Below, in pieces: positions 50,651 to 58,213 of a DNA stretch of 64,000 nucleotides; the stretch's first letter is position 1, and each line of letters begins with the position of its first letter. Both the position numbers and the translations under genes were made by a program. The stretch lies in contig JAFQMC010000016.1 in assembly GCA_017421045.1 (NCBI GenBank), positions 1-64,000 of the forward strand, written 5' to 3'. Under the pieces are notes generated by a model. The model made no database searches. It was not told the origin of the DNA and saw only the letters and a list, made by a program, of their open reading frames with translations. The DNA is from Clostridia bacterium (GTDB lineage: Bacteria > Bacillota > Clostridia > Oscillospirales > Acutalibacteraceae).

Positions 50651-51655
50651 TTACTCTGCAATTACCTTGCGGATTTCGTCAACCTTCCTTGAAACCTTAT
50701 CAAACTGCTCGAAGGTCAGGGACTGTGCTCCGTCACACATTGCGTTTTTGGGGTCGTTGTGAACCTCGATAATAAGTCCGTCTGCACCGCAGGCTGTAGC
50801 CGCATATGCCATAGAAGGCACCATACGAGAATGTCCGCAGGCATGAGAGGGGTCTATAATAACGGGCAGATGTGACATCTCTTTGAGAGAAGGCACAGCG
50901 GAAACATCCAGCGTATTTCTTGTGTATGTTTCGAAAGTACGGATTCCGCGCTCGCAGAGGATAACATTCTCGTTACCGCCTGCCATGATATACTCTGCAC
51001 TCATGAGAAGCTCTTTGAGAGTATTTGCAAGTCCGCGTTTGAGAAGAATAGGTTTGTTGGTTCTGCCAAGCTCTTTTAAAAGCTCAAAGTTCTGCATATT
51101 GCGTGCACCGACCTGAATCATATCCACATCCTCAAACAGAGGCAGATGGTTGGCGTTCATAATCTCACTGACAATGGGAAGGCCCGTTGCCTGCTTTGCT
51201 TTGAGCAGAAGCTCGATGCCGTCTGCCTTAAGGCCCTGGAAATCGTAGGGAGATGTACGGGGTTTGAATGCACCGCCGCGAAGGATGTTGGCACCTGCCT
51301 CCTTCACCTTCTGTGCAACAAGGATGATCTGCTCCTCGCTCTCGACAGAGCAGGGACCTGCAATCTTAACAAAATGGCCCTTACCGATTTTGACACCCGA
51401 AACATCAATGACGCTGTCGTCGGGGAAGAATTTTCTGTTTGCTTTCTTGTAGGGTTCGCTGATTCTGCGAACGCTCTCAACAATTTCGAGACCTTCAAGA
51501 AGATCTATATCCACACGGCTTGTGTCACCGATAAGTCCAAGAACTGTGTGAAACTCACCTTCGGAAATGTGAACTTTCAGGTCCATTCCCTGAAGCCAGT
51601 TGATAAGATTCTCCTGCTGTTCTGCGGGTGTGCCCGGTCTGAGTACTGCGATCAT
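50651..51655 (-). CDS. aroF: DAHP synthase, type I-beta with regulatory domain
   Basis: A 334-residue enzyme joining PEP and erythrose-4-phosphate, the entry to the shikimate pathway. It has an N-terminal ferredoxin-like domain (residues 1-65) and an AroA/KdsA barrel with IAGPCSVES (metal Cys), RGGAFKPRTSPYDFQG, and IDPSHACGH. In Thermotoga the same N-terminal domain gives Phe/Tyr feedback inhibition. The start is ATG at 51655 with GGAGGT six bases upstream; codons upstream to 51700 are the attenuator and are not translated. First gene after the leader peptide. Confidence 0.95.
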   Translation of the reverse strand: MIAVLRPGTPAEQQENLINWLQGMDLKVHISEGEFHTVLGLIGDTSRVDIDLLEGLEIVESVRRISEPYKKANRKFFPDDSVIDVSGVKIGKGHFVKIAGPCSVESEEQIILVAQKVKEAGANILRGGAFKPRTSPYDFQGLKADGIELLLKAKQATGLPIVSEIMNANHLPLFEDVDMIQVGARNMQNFELLKELGRTNKPILLKRGLANTLKELLMSAEYIMAGGNENVILCERGIRTFETYTRNTLDVSAVPSLKEMSHLPVIIDPSHACGHSRMVPSMAYAATACGADGLIIEVHNDPKNAMCDGAQSLTFEQFDKVSRKVDEIRKVIAE

Positions 51656-51684
51656 AATATTACCTCCAAAATCTAAGGCCACGG

Positions 51685-51723
51685 ATAAAAACAAAAACAC
51701 CGCAGTGATTATTCACTGCGGTG
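51685..51723 (-). terminator. Attenuator terminator of the aromatic operon
   Basis: On the minus strand CACCGCAGTGA (51723-51713) pairs with TCACTGCGGTG (51708-51698) around a four-base loop, followed by TTTTTGTTTTT. It stands 30 bases before the aroF ATG and 60 bases after the leader-peptide stop. AGTGATT (51776-51770) can pair with AATCACT in the terminator (51710-51704), a possible antiterminator. Confidence 0.88.
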
Positions 51724-51785
51724 GTAATATCGGTATCCGAAAAGTTAATCCCAGAAAATTTGCAGCTCAAATCACTTCTACTATT

Positions 51786-51845
51786 TTAGTCCTGGCTAAA
51801 AAAGTAAAAGTAAAAGTAATATGCTGCGAAAGTATTCTTGTTCAT
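51786..51845 (-). CDS. Aromatic-amino-acid leader peptide (attenuator)
   Basis: A 19-codon reading frame, MNKNTFAAYYFYFYFFSQD, with nine Phe/Tyr codons, eight of them in the run YYFYFYFF. AGGAGA stands nine bases before the ATG. It lies between the promoter (51876-51904) and the terminator (51685-51723), all upstream of aroF. When charged Phe- and Tyr-tRNA are scarce the ribosome should stall on the run, allowing an antiterminator to form and the biosynthetic operon to be transcribed. This is the classical attenuation arrangement, and the residues match the products of the operon. Confidence 0.88.
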   Translation of the reverse strand: MNKNTFAAYYFYFYFFSQD

Positions 51846-51875
51846 AACATATGGTCTCCTGAAAAATTTGTAATT

Positions 51876-51904
51876 ATTTTATCACACTAAAATTACAATG
51901 TCAA
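51876..51904 (-). promoter_or_regulatory. Promoter of the aromatic operon
   Basis: Minus-strand TTGACA (51899-51904), 17-base spacer, TAAAAT (51876-51881). The leader RNA would be about 185 bases to the terminator. Confidence 0.8.
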
Positions 51905-52096
51905 CACATATCTGAATAAATTTTCTATGGCACATAAACTTTTCGATGATTATATCTGTGTTCTTTGTAAACCCGCTGAATAATTATGCGGAAAACGAAG
52001 AATATATATTCCACATGCTTTTATGAATCTATTTTTTCCGTCAAATAATAAAGCCTTAACACAACAGATTCAGTCATCGAAATTTGTGTTTGCTGC

Positions 52097-52121
52097 AAAA
52101 AACGGGAGCCGAAGCTCTCGT
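52097..52121 (-). terminator. Terminator of the MgtE-like gene
   Basis: On the minus strand ACGAGAGC-TTCG-GCTCCCGT, followed by TTTTTT; it begins directly after the stop codon at 52123. Confidence 0.85.
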
Positions 52122-52122
52122 A

Positions 52123-52809
52123 TTAAAGGTGCATTATATTAATAAGTATCAGCCAAGAAAGACCGTAGTAGGTAACCACGGCCACAAGGTCGTTCACTGT
52201 GGTAATAAGAGGACCGGATGCCACAGCGGGGTCGATACCTACCTTTTGAAATATCACGGGGATTACAGATCCCGACAATGCCGAAGCGGCCATTGCAACA
52301 ACCATTGCGACTCCCAAACAACCCGAAATGCTGAAAGCAAAGAAATGTTCGTTTCCTGTAAGGCACAGATATCCTCCGATAGCCACAAAGGAAAGCACTC
52401 CTAAGATTGCGCCGTTAACTAAACCGATGCGACATTCCTTCCAGATGAGAGAAGCCTTCTTCTGCCCTGAAATGCCGTCATCCATAAGCACCCTTATGGC
52501 AACAGCCAGAGATTGAGTTCCTACGTTACCGGCCATATCAAGAATAAGGGACTGAAAACACATTATGACAGGCAGATGTGCAACAATTGATTCAAAAAGT
52601 CCAACGGTTGCTGACACCCCTGTGCCTAAAAGCAGTAATACAGCAAGCCACGGAAGTCTCTTGACTATACTCTTCTTCATAGGCTCGCAAAGATCAGTGT
52701 TCGTCTCCTTGGGCATAACCTCTGCAGACTTTGTCTGAGGGGTAGTGTGTGTGAATTTTTCTGATGATGATACAGCAAAAATGCTGTTTCTTTTTAATAC
52801 TCTGTTCAT
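52123..52809 (-). CDS. MgtE-type transporter, transmembrane domain only
   Basis: A 228-residue protein corresponding only to the membrane half of MgtE magnesium channels, with five hydrophobic helices. Signatures are DMAGNVGTQSLAVAIR and GPLITTVNDLVAVVTYYGLSWLIL, the latter around the conserved ion-coordinating Asp. MgtE proteins are normally about 450 residues with an N domain and paired CBS domains that sense Mg2+; here they are replaced by a short polar N-terminus of about 45 residues. GGAGG lies eight bases before the ATG at 52809. The long structured leader upstream may supply the regulation that the missing CBS domains would give. Confidence 0.82.
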   Translation of the reverse strand: MNRVLKRNSIFAVSSSEKFTHTTPQTKSAEVMPKETNTDLCEPMKKSIVKRLPWLAVLLLLGTGVSATVGLFESIVAHLPVIMCFQSLILDMAGNVGTQSLAVAIRVLMDDGISGQKKASLIWKECRIGLVNGAILGVLSFVAIGGYLCLTGNEHFFAFSISGCLGVAMVVAMAASALSGSVIPVIFQKVGIDPAVASGPLITTVNDLVAVVTYYGLSWLILINIMHL

Positions 52810-52820
52810 TGTAAGTGCCT

Positions 52821-52920
52821 CCTTTACACAAATTCAGTAAAGGCGGTGAGCTTTTCTGCCGACTAAAAAAGGGCATAAAAATACCACTGTCGGTGGAAAA
52901 CAGTATACTCTACACCGCCT
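52821..52920 (-). ncRNA. Structured 5' leader that can mask the MgtE ribosome-binding site
   Basis: On the minus strand AGGCGGTG (52920-52913) pairs with CACCGCCT (52848-52841), enclosing the hairpin CCGAC/GTCGG (52893-52889 with 52863-52859). Overlapping it by three bases, CCTTTAC (52843-52837) pairs with GTAAAGG (52827-52821), and this last arm is part of the Shine-Dalgarno AAAGGAGG. The two stems are therefore mutually exclusive, which is the logic of a translational riboswitch. It does not match a class I can name (an M-box was considered). Confidence 0.55.
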
Positions 52921-52970
52921 CAAAAGCTTGTGTAGCGTCGCTATTCACAGACAATGGTTCTCTATACTAT

Positions 52971-53014
52971 AAAAAAACGCAGAGTTAAACCGCAGACGGA
53001 GCCAAGTCGTCTGC
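52971..53014 (-). promoter_or_regulatory. Hairpin and T-run after the small leader frame
   Basis: GCAGACG (53014-53008 on the minus strand) pairs with CGTCTGC (52998-52992). Fifteen bases on is TCTGCG followed by seven T's (52977-52971), and GCAGA could pair instead with that second TCTGC. A transcription attenuator is possible but the stem ending at the T-run is short. Confidence 0.35.
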
Positions 53015-53068
53015 AAAAATAAAGTATAAGAAAACCCTTGCCGTACTTCGACTACTACTGCCGTCCAT
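52985..53068 (-). CDS. Putative 27-residue leader peptide upstream of the MgtE-like gene
   Basis: ATG at 53068 follows GAGGTGAAAC, a good ribosome-binding site, about 35 bases after the promoter. The peptide starts MDGSSSRSTARVFLYF and ends in APSAV, with the stop just before a T-run. The last codons overlap the hairpin at 52992-53014. Codon content does not point to one amino acid. Translation of it could decide which RNA structure forms. Confidence 0.45.
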   Translation of the reverse strand: MDGSSSRSTARVFLYFIFADDLAPSAV

Positions 53069-53101
53069 AGTTTCACCTCGCATTCATAAATTTCTGCATG
53101 C

Positions 53102-53130
53102 ATTTTAGCACAGCGGTTTTCAAAATACAA
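53102..53130 (-). promoter_or_regulatory. Promoter of the MgtE-like gene
   Basis: Minus-strand TTGTAT (53125-53130), 17-base spacer, TAAAAT (53102-53107). The leader from here to the ATG is about 285 bases. Confidence 0.65.
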
Positions 53131-53344
53131 CCCCTATAGTAACATTTTCGCAAATGGTTCAAAAAAACAAGAATACTATACATATTTTAGGCAATTATTT
53201 CAGAATTGTATAATGGGATATTAGATTCCTGCGTTTTAGAATCAGAAAGATATCGAACATCAAAACTGTTTTTGCCTGCGTCTCGGTGTTACACCTACAC
53301 TTTGGCACAGCGCCTCAAGTCCCGCCACAACGCACAAGGCTGTA
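53131..53344. other. Intergenic stretch without recognised features
   Basis: Between the MgtE-leader promoter and the tRNA terminator I see no reading frame with a start signal, RNA gene or clear repeat. Confidence 0.5.
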
Positions 53345-53388
53345 AAAATAAAACAAAGGGTACCACAGTTGGTACCCTTTGTTTTATT
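53345..53388 (-). terminator. Terminator of the tRNA-Leu gene
   Basis: A perfect 18-pair stem formed by the segments 53347-53364 and 53371-53388 with the inner GGGTACC/GGTACCC, followed on the minus strand by TTTT. It begins at the CCA end. Confidence 0.9.
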
Positions 53389-53472
53389 GGTGCGAGTGAC
53401 GGGACTTGAACCCGTACGCGTCTCCACACACGCCCCTCAAACGTGCCTGTCTGCCTATTCCAGCACACTCGC
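53388..53472 (-). tRNA. tRNA-Leu, anticodon GAG
   Basis: An 85-base type II tRNA with encoded CCA. Acceptor stem GCGAGTG/CACTCGC, anticodon stem CACGT/GCGTG with loop TTGAGGG giving anticodon GAG (leucine CUC/CUU), a long variable arm (GTGTGGAGACGC region), and T-arm CGGGTTCAAGTCCCG. It has a consensus promoter and a strong terminator, so it is transcribed alone. Confidence 0.95.
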
Positions 53473-53491
53473 ATTTTTAACGTGCTCGATT

Positions 53492-53520
53492 ATTATAGCA
53501 CCAATGTAAGGGATTGTCAA
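53492..53520 (-). promoter_or_regulatory. Consensus promoter of tRNA-Leu
   Basis: Minus-strand TTGACA (53515-53520), 17-base spacer, TATAAT (53492-53497). Confidence 0.88.
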
Positions 53521-53577
53521 TAACAAATTTGAAAATTGCTGAAAAATATTTTTAAATTTAGATGTCGACACGCTGAA

Positions 53578-53664
53578 ATGGATTGCTGGCCTGCAAGAAA
53601 CTCGGTTCAGCTTATCGACGGATATGTAGTCGTAAAACTCGCCGATATGACTACCGAATAATTC
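53578..53664 (+). pseudogene. Possible short gene remnant
   Basis: A stretch reads MDCWPARNSVQLIDGYVVV...LADMTTE and stops; the same frame continues after the stop with FIGLRKSICHKTQSIN and further residues. It has no ribosome-binding site or upstream gene. The local base composition is richer in GC than the flanking AT-rich spacer, which suggests a decayed fragment of an older gene. I recognise no family; chance is also possible. Confidence 0.25.
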
Positions 53665-53730
53665 ATCGGTTTACGCAAAAGTATCTGCCACAAGACACAG
53701 AGTATCAACGCATTTATCCAAACGAAACTA

Positions 53731-53776
53731 AATCACCTCAACCTTAGAAATCATCTAAAGTTGAGGTGATTTTTTC
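53731..53776. terminator. Terminator-like hairpin after the first LRR-dockerin gene
   Basis: AATCACCTCAAC (53731-53742) pairs with GTTGAGGTGATT (53760-53771). The T-run TTTTTT is on the plus strand; on the minus strand the tail is TTAGTTT, weaker. It is the only candidate terminator of the converging LRR gene. Confidence 0.7.
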
Positions 53777-53809
53777 TGATTGACTTGTTTTGTGACAATT
53801 ATGAATGCA

Positions 53810-56149
53810 TCAGAGAAGTCCTGCGACGAACTTCTGGATTGCGGTTGCATCTTTGACGGTGATGCGGGTGTCCTTGTCGTAGTCTGCAAGGCGCAGAGCT
53901 TCATCGTCAAGGATTGTGAGCAATGCCACGTGCTTCTGGATAACGGTTGCATCCTTGACGTTGACAACACCGTTGCGGTCAACATCTCCCAGCTCATCGG
54001 GAGTTGCCTCGTCTGCTGAAGAAGAAACATAGTTGTAGCCGTGCTCCATTGCAAACTGCTCTGCGTATGAGCCTTCGGTCACATAGAGCACCATATCCTC
54101 GGGAGTATCGATGAAAGCAATGCTGTCGATGGTTGAAACGCTTGCAGGGAGAGTTACACTTTTCAGGTTTGTGCAGCTTTCAAAGATACCGTCCTGCAGG
54201 GTTGTTACACCTTCACTGAGAACGACACTCTCAAGCTCCGGGCAGAATCCGAAAGCAGATGCCTCGATAGTTTTAATATTAGAGGGTACAGTAATCTCTT
54301 TAAGTCCTGTTCTGGAGAATGCCATCATTGGTATGGTATCCATATTCTCGGAGAAAGTTACGTCCTTGAGAGAAGAACACATCAGGAACGCAAGGTTGTC
54401 AACTCGCTTTACACTGTCGGGGATAGTAATCTCATCCAGTGAGCTGCAGCCGAAGAATGCGCCTTTGCAGATATACTTAACTGTGTTGGGAAGCTGAATC
54501 TCGGTAAGGTTTCTGCAACTGTCAAAAGCATAACCTGCGATGAGGGTTGTGCCGTCTTTAACTGTGAGTGTACCGCTATGCTCGGGATTTACGCTGATGA
54601 GATAGTTTTCAAGATAGAGATTTCCGTCGGTCCAGTTTTCTTCATTGTTGTAGAAAGCTGTAGTCATAAATGCACCTGCATCGATTTGCTCCATATTATC
54701 GTGCACATTGATTGTCTCCAAGGACATACAGCCCATCAGAGAATTTCCGTAAATTGCAGTAACTTTCTCGGGATAGGTAATGCTCTTGAGTGATGTGCAA
54801 TACAGGAAAGCTCCGTCGTTTATTACCTCAACGCTCTCGGGAATGTTTATTTCGGTGAGAGCTGTTGCATATGAAAATGCTCGCACATCAATCTCTTTGA
54901 CTGTATCGGGAATTGTGTATTCGGTCTCTTCTCTGCCTGCAGGATAAACAAGAAGCTTGGTTGCATCCTTGTTATACAGAACACCGTCGATATCAATGTA
55001 GTTCTTATTATTATCATCAACATTTATATCTGTGAGGCTCTTACAGCCTGCAAAGAAGAAATCTCCGATACTCTCAACGCTTGCAGGCACATCAATGCTG
55101 TCTATGGATGAGCAGTCAGCAAAGGCGCTGTCGTCTATGGTTACAACTGTATTGGGAATAACGCACTCTGTCATACCCCAACAGGAGTAAAATGCATATT
55201 CACCGATTGTTTCGAGTCCCTCGTTTAAAACAACGCTCTCAAGTGCTCTGTCATATGAAAAAGCGAAATGGTCGATGGATTTCAGTGTGCTTGGGAAATT
55301 GACACTCTTAAAAGCATTATTATTTGCAAAAGCATATTCGCCGATATACTCCACACCTTCAGGAATATAGATACTCTCAAGTTTTGAACAACTGTCAAAG
55401 GTTTTGGCTTCGATTCTCTTTATCTTTGAGGGAATGTTGATGTCCTTGAGTCTGACACTGCCCTCAAAAGCACCGGCTCCGATACTCTCAAGACTCTCGG
55501 GAAGAGTGATGCTCTCCATTTTCAGAGTTGTGTTGAAGGAGTTTCTGCCGATGCTGACAACACCCTCGGGGATTGTCATAGAAGTGATAGTTCCGAGATA
55601 CTCAAAAGCACTGTCCCCTATTACGGTAAGAGTTGAGGGAAAGTTGATTTTCTTGAGATTTATGCAGGATGCAAATGCACCTGTGCCGATTGTATCTACA
55701 CCCTCGGGGATTGTATATTCATCTGCAGTGGATCCGATAGGATATGCCATAATCTCGGTCATATCCTTTGTGAATAAGGCTCCGTCAACCGAACAGTAAT
55801 TTGGATTATCCTCGGAAACAGTCACATACTCCATATTGAAGTTGCCTGTAAAAGCACCGGGGAGAATACGGGTTACTCCGGCAGGGATATACACGCTCTT
55901 TATATTTTCGTTTGATGAAACAGCATAGGCATAAATCATTGTAACGGGACAGCCTCCGAGGGTGTCAGGAATGACTACCTCATCAGCGGTACCGATATAA
56001 TTCATAACCACTGCATTTCCCATCAGAGTTACATACTCAAAATCCGACTCTGTTGACGCTGCCGCAGAAGCACTCATCACGGGAACACAGCTCAGAATCA
56101 TAAGAACACTGAGTACGCAAGCGAGAATTTTACTACAGGATTTTTTCAT
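53810..56149 (-). CDS. Secreted BspA-like LRR protein with C-terminal dockerin
   Basis: A 779-residue exported protein. Residues 1-32 are a signal peptide ending SASAAAS. Residues about 40-700 consist of roughly 25 LRR_5 repeats (IGxxAFxxCxxLxxIxLP pattern, e.g. GTGAFASC, GEYAFYSC, CKGAFFGC). Residues about 718-778 are a dockerin: GDVDRNGVVNVKDATVIQKH and DYDKDTRITVKDATAIQK, two Ca2+-loop/helix halves. A dockerin binds a cohesin on a scaffoldin or the cell surface, so this protein is probably displayed in a cellulosome-like assembly. Start: ATG at 56149 after GAGGAGGTAATAAAA. Own promoter at 56183-56211. Confidence 0.9.
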   Translation of the reverse strand: MKKSCSKILACVLSVLMILSCVPVMSASAAASTESDFEYVTLMGNAVVMNYIGTADEVVIPDTLGGCPVTMIYAYAVSSNENIKSVYIPAGVTRILPGAFTGNFNMEYVTVSEDNPNYCSVDGALFTKDMTEIMAYPIGSTADEYTIPEGVDTIGTGAFASCINLKKINFPSTLTVIGDSAFEYLGTITSMTIPEGVVSIGRNSFNTTLKMESITLPESLESIGAGAFEGSVRLKDINIPSKIKRIEAKTFDSCSKLESIYIPEGVEYIGEYAFANNNAFKSVNFPSTLKSIDHFAFSYDRALESVVLNEGLETIGEYAFYSCWGMTECVIPNTVVTIDDSAFADCSSIDSIDVPASVESIGDFFFAGCKSLTDINVDDNNKNYIDIDGVLYNKDATKLLVYPAGREETEYTIPDTVKEIDVRAFSYATALTEINIPESVEVINDGAFLYCTSLKSITYPEKVTAIYGNSLMGCMSLETINVHDNMEQIDAGAFMTTAFYNNEENWTDGNLYLENYLISVNPEHSGTLTVKDGTTLIAGYAFDSCRNLTEIQLPNTVKYICKGAFFGCSSLDEITIPDSVKRVDNLAFLMCSSLKDVTFSENMDTIPMMAFSRTGLKEITVPSNIKTIEASAFGFCPELESVVLSEGVTTLQDGIFESCTNLKSVTLPASVSTIDSIAFIDTPEDMVLYVTEGSYAEQFAMEHGYNYVSSSADEATPDELGDVDRNGVVNVKDATVIQKHVALLTILDDEALRLADYDKDTRITVKDATAIQKFVAGLL

Positions 56150-56182
56150 TTTTATTACCTCCTCTTTATTTGAAGCACGCTA

Positions 56183-56211
56183 ACTCTAATCAATTTGATT
56201 GACAAAGTCAA
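56183..56211 (-). promoter_or_regulatory. Promoter of the LRR-dockerin gene
   Basis: Minus-strand TTGACT (56206-56211), 17-base spacer, TAGAGT (56183-56188). Confidence 0.65.
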
Positions 56212-56332
56212 CACTCTTTTTAAAAGAAATCTAATATACACCATACTTTTTGAGCTTAATCATAATATTTGCATATAAAGTATTAAATCGATTACAACTC
56301 GTTAACAAGCAATTAACAAATACAAGAACAAA

Positions 56333-56356
56333 AAACGCAGGCGCTAACCTGCGTTT
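56333..56356 (-). terminator. Terminator of the acyl-CoA ligase gene
   Basis: On the minus strand AAACGCAGG pairs with CCTGCGTTT, followed by TTTGTT; just after the stop codon at 56359. Confidence 0.88.
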
Positions 56357-56358
56357 CT

Positions 56359-58038
56359 TTATTTGCTTATGTCGTACTTATCAAAAATATCCTGATAGAA
56401 ATAATCAAGTTTTCCATTCTTTGTCTTTGGTAATTTTTCAACACACACTACCTCCTTTGGCTTCAGATGCTCAGGAAGGTTTCTTCGTATATATGTATTA
56501 ATTTCTTGTTTGATCTTCGGGTGATTACTGCCCTTGGGGACAACCACCGCAACGGGACATTTTCCATGAGAATGCTCTGTATCATCAACTGCAAGAACTA
56601 AACACGATTTTACTGCCGAACAACCCAATATCATTTGTTCTATTGCATAGGGCGATACTTTTGTACCATCGTATCTCACAAACATGCGCTTTATTCTCTC
56701 ACAGAAATATATATACCCCTCACTGTCCACATAACCAATATCACCTGAATGTAACCATAGCTTACCATCTCTATGGATTTTAAGCATTGATTCAGTAGAA
56801 GAAATATCGTTTAGGTAACCTTTGAACACAGTTGGACCGGCAATACAAATCTCACCTTTTTCACCACATGGAACAACCTCATTAGTTTCAGTATCAACGA
56901 TACAAATCTTTGTAAGCAGAGTTGGTATTCCAACGCTTCCTTTAGGAGTATGCTTCGGATGCCATGTTGCGGTGGAAGCGGTTTCTGTAAGTCCGTAACC
57001 GATCATGAGAAATGCCTTGCTGTTACATTTCTCAAATATGCTGTTAACTCTATCCTCGTACTCAGCATCTACCCTATCTCCTCCTACAATTACGCACTTA
57101 AGAAAAGAAAGGTCGCAATTATCAAAACTCTCTGTTTCAAAAAATTCCCAATGAGAAGGAACCGTAATGATATAGTTAGGACTATATTTAAGCAGTGTTG
57201 ATTTCATCTTTCTTGCACTAAATAAAGGTATCAGTCTGACACTGATTCCCATTATCAAGGGTAAGTGAACACCGAGCGTTGTACCGTAGCAGGTGAATAA
57301 AGGCATAATATTACACATAATATCCCCTACCTCATAATCCACTTCTGATTGAGAATGTTGCCATACAGCCATGTTTATGTTTCTGTTAGTAAGCACTGCA
57401 CATTTTCTTCCGTAGGTTGTTCCGCTTGTATAAAAATAAGCACAAACATCATCGCCTGTTATGTTTTCGGCTTTTTCTTTTTTCTCACACGTTTCCATAG
57501 CGAGAAACTGAGAAAAGGCAAGTATTTTGCTATTCTTTCTCTTTATATTACTACGTCCGGTGAATACATCTGCAATACAGGAAGTAAAAACAGTGAATCC
57601 GCCAATCGAGTTAGTAGAGCGTATACACACAATAGGAATATCCATAATATTCTTAAATTCAGGTAAATGAAAATCAGCGACAAAACATACCTTTGGCTGA
57701 ACTCTTTCCAGTGTTTCTTTAATCTCACACTCTGTACTACGGCAATCCATACCGCAATATATCCCACCCAGCCGATTAACAGCATAAAACAAATATACTG
57801 CCTCAGGTATTGCCGGTAGGGACACAACCACAACATCACCCTTGCCTATTCCCATACTTAATAGTGCATTATACACTATATCAATCTTTTTCATTAGTTG
57901 TGCATAGGTTATGTTTATATTGTAATAACTTAAAGCATTATAGTCTGAGAATTTCTCTGCCTTACTGCGAAAATACTCAAACACACTAACATCCCATGGC
58001 ATATCACCTATGTTTTTTATTTCATTTTTTTCGCTCAT
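56359..58038 (-). CDS. AMP-forming acyl-CoA synthetase / ANL-family ligase
   Basis: A 559-residue adenylate-forming enzyme. The P-loop is YTSGTTYGRKCAV (about residues 208-220), followed by MIGYGLTETAS (about 345-355), the hinge SGDIGYVDSEGYIYFCERIKRMF (about 440-460) and the C-terminal catalytic Lys in PKTKNGKLDY. It activates a carboxylate as acyl-AMP and then probably as a CoA thioester; the substrate is unknown. No carrier protein or condensing enzyme is nearby, so fatty-acid or aromatic-acid activation is more likely than peptide synthesis. The gene is clearly more AT-rich than its neighbours and is paired with a divergent XRE regulator, suggesting recent acquisition. Confidence 0.88.
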   Translation of the reverse strand: MSEKNEIKNIGDMPWDVSVFEYFRSKAEKFSDYNALSYYNINITYAQLMKKIDIVYNALLSMGIGKGDVVVVSLPAIPEAVYLFYAVNRLGGIYCGMDCRSTECEIKETLERVQPKVCFVADFHLPEFKNIMDIPIVCIRSTNSIGGFTVFTSCIADVFTGRSNIKRKNSKILAFSQFLAMETCEKKEKAENITGDDVCAYFYTSGTTYGRKCAVLTNRNINMAVWQHSQSEVDYEVGDIMCNIMPLFTCYGTTLGVHLPLIMGISVRLIPLFSARKMKSTLLKYSPNYIITVPSHWEFFETESFDNCDLSFLKCVIVGGDRVDAEYEDRVNSIFEKCNSKAFLMIGYGLTETASTATWHPKHTPKGSVGIPTLLTKICIVDTETNEVVPCGEKGEICIAGPTVFKGYLNDISSTESMLKIHRDGKLWLHSGDIGYVDSEGYIYFCERIKRMFVRYDGTKVSPYAIEQMILGCSAVKSCLVLAVDDTEHSHGKCPVAVVVPKGSNHPKIKQEINTYIRRNLPEHLKPKEVVCVEKLPKTKNGKLDYFYQDIFDKYDISK

Positions 58039-58116
58039 AAACCCACCTCGTTAATATAAGAAAAATAATAAATAAAGATTATTGTACCGATTCATAGCAA
58101 ATAAAAAGTTTAATAT

Positions 58117-58152
58117 TAGTTATAAATTAACTATCATTGTACATTATAGTTA
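58117..58152. promoter_or_regulatory. Three TAGTTA half-sites around the ligase -10 box, candidate XRE operator
   Basis: TAGTTA (58117-58122), its complement TAACTA (58128-58133) and TAGTTA (58147-58152). The last overlaps the -10 box of the ligase promoter (58143-58148); the first two form a palindrome with a five-base gap. Confidence 0.5.
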
Positions 58153-58171
58153 TATTGTAACTTTTTGTCAA
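58143..58171 (-). promoter_or_regulatory. Promoter of the acyl-CoA ligase gene
   Basis: Minus-strand TTGACA (58166-58171), 17-base spacer, TATAAT (58143-58148): full consensus. Confidence 0.82.
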
Positions 58172-58213
58172 TATTTTAAGTTAATAATGCTATATTGTGA
58201 ATGGGGTGATATT

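Noticed and set aside
51660..51870. T-box riboswitch before aroF
   Set aside because: The T-box core (AGGGTGG followed by ACCGCG) is absent, and a Phe/Tyr leader peptide with a terminator explains the region better.
52810..53100. M-box (Mg2+) riboswitch upstream of the MgtE-like gene
   Set aside because: The layout of stems and conserved loops does not match the ykoK/M-box consensus as I know it; reported instead as an unassigned leader.
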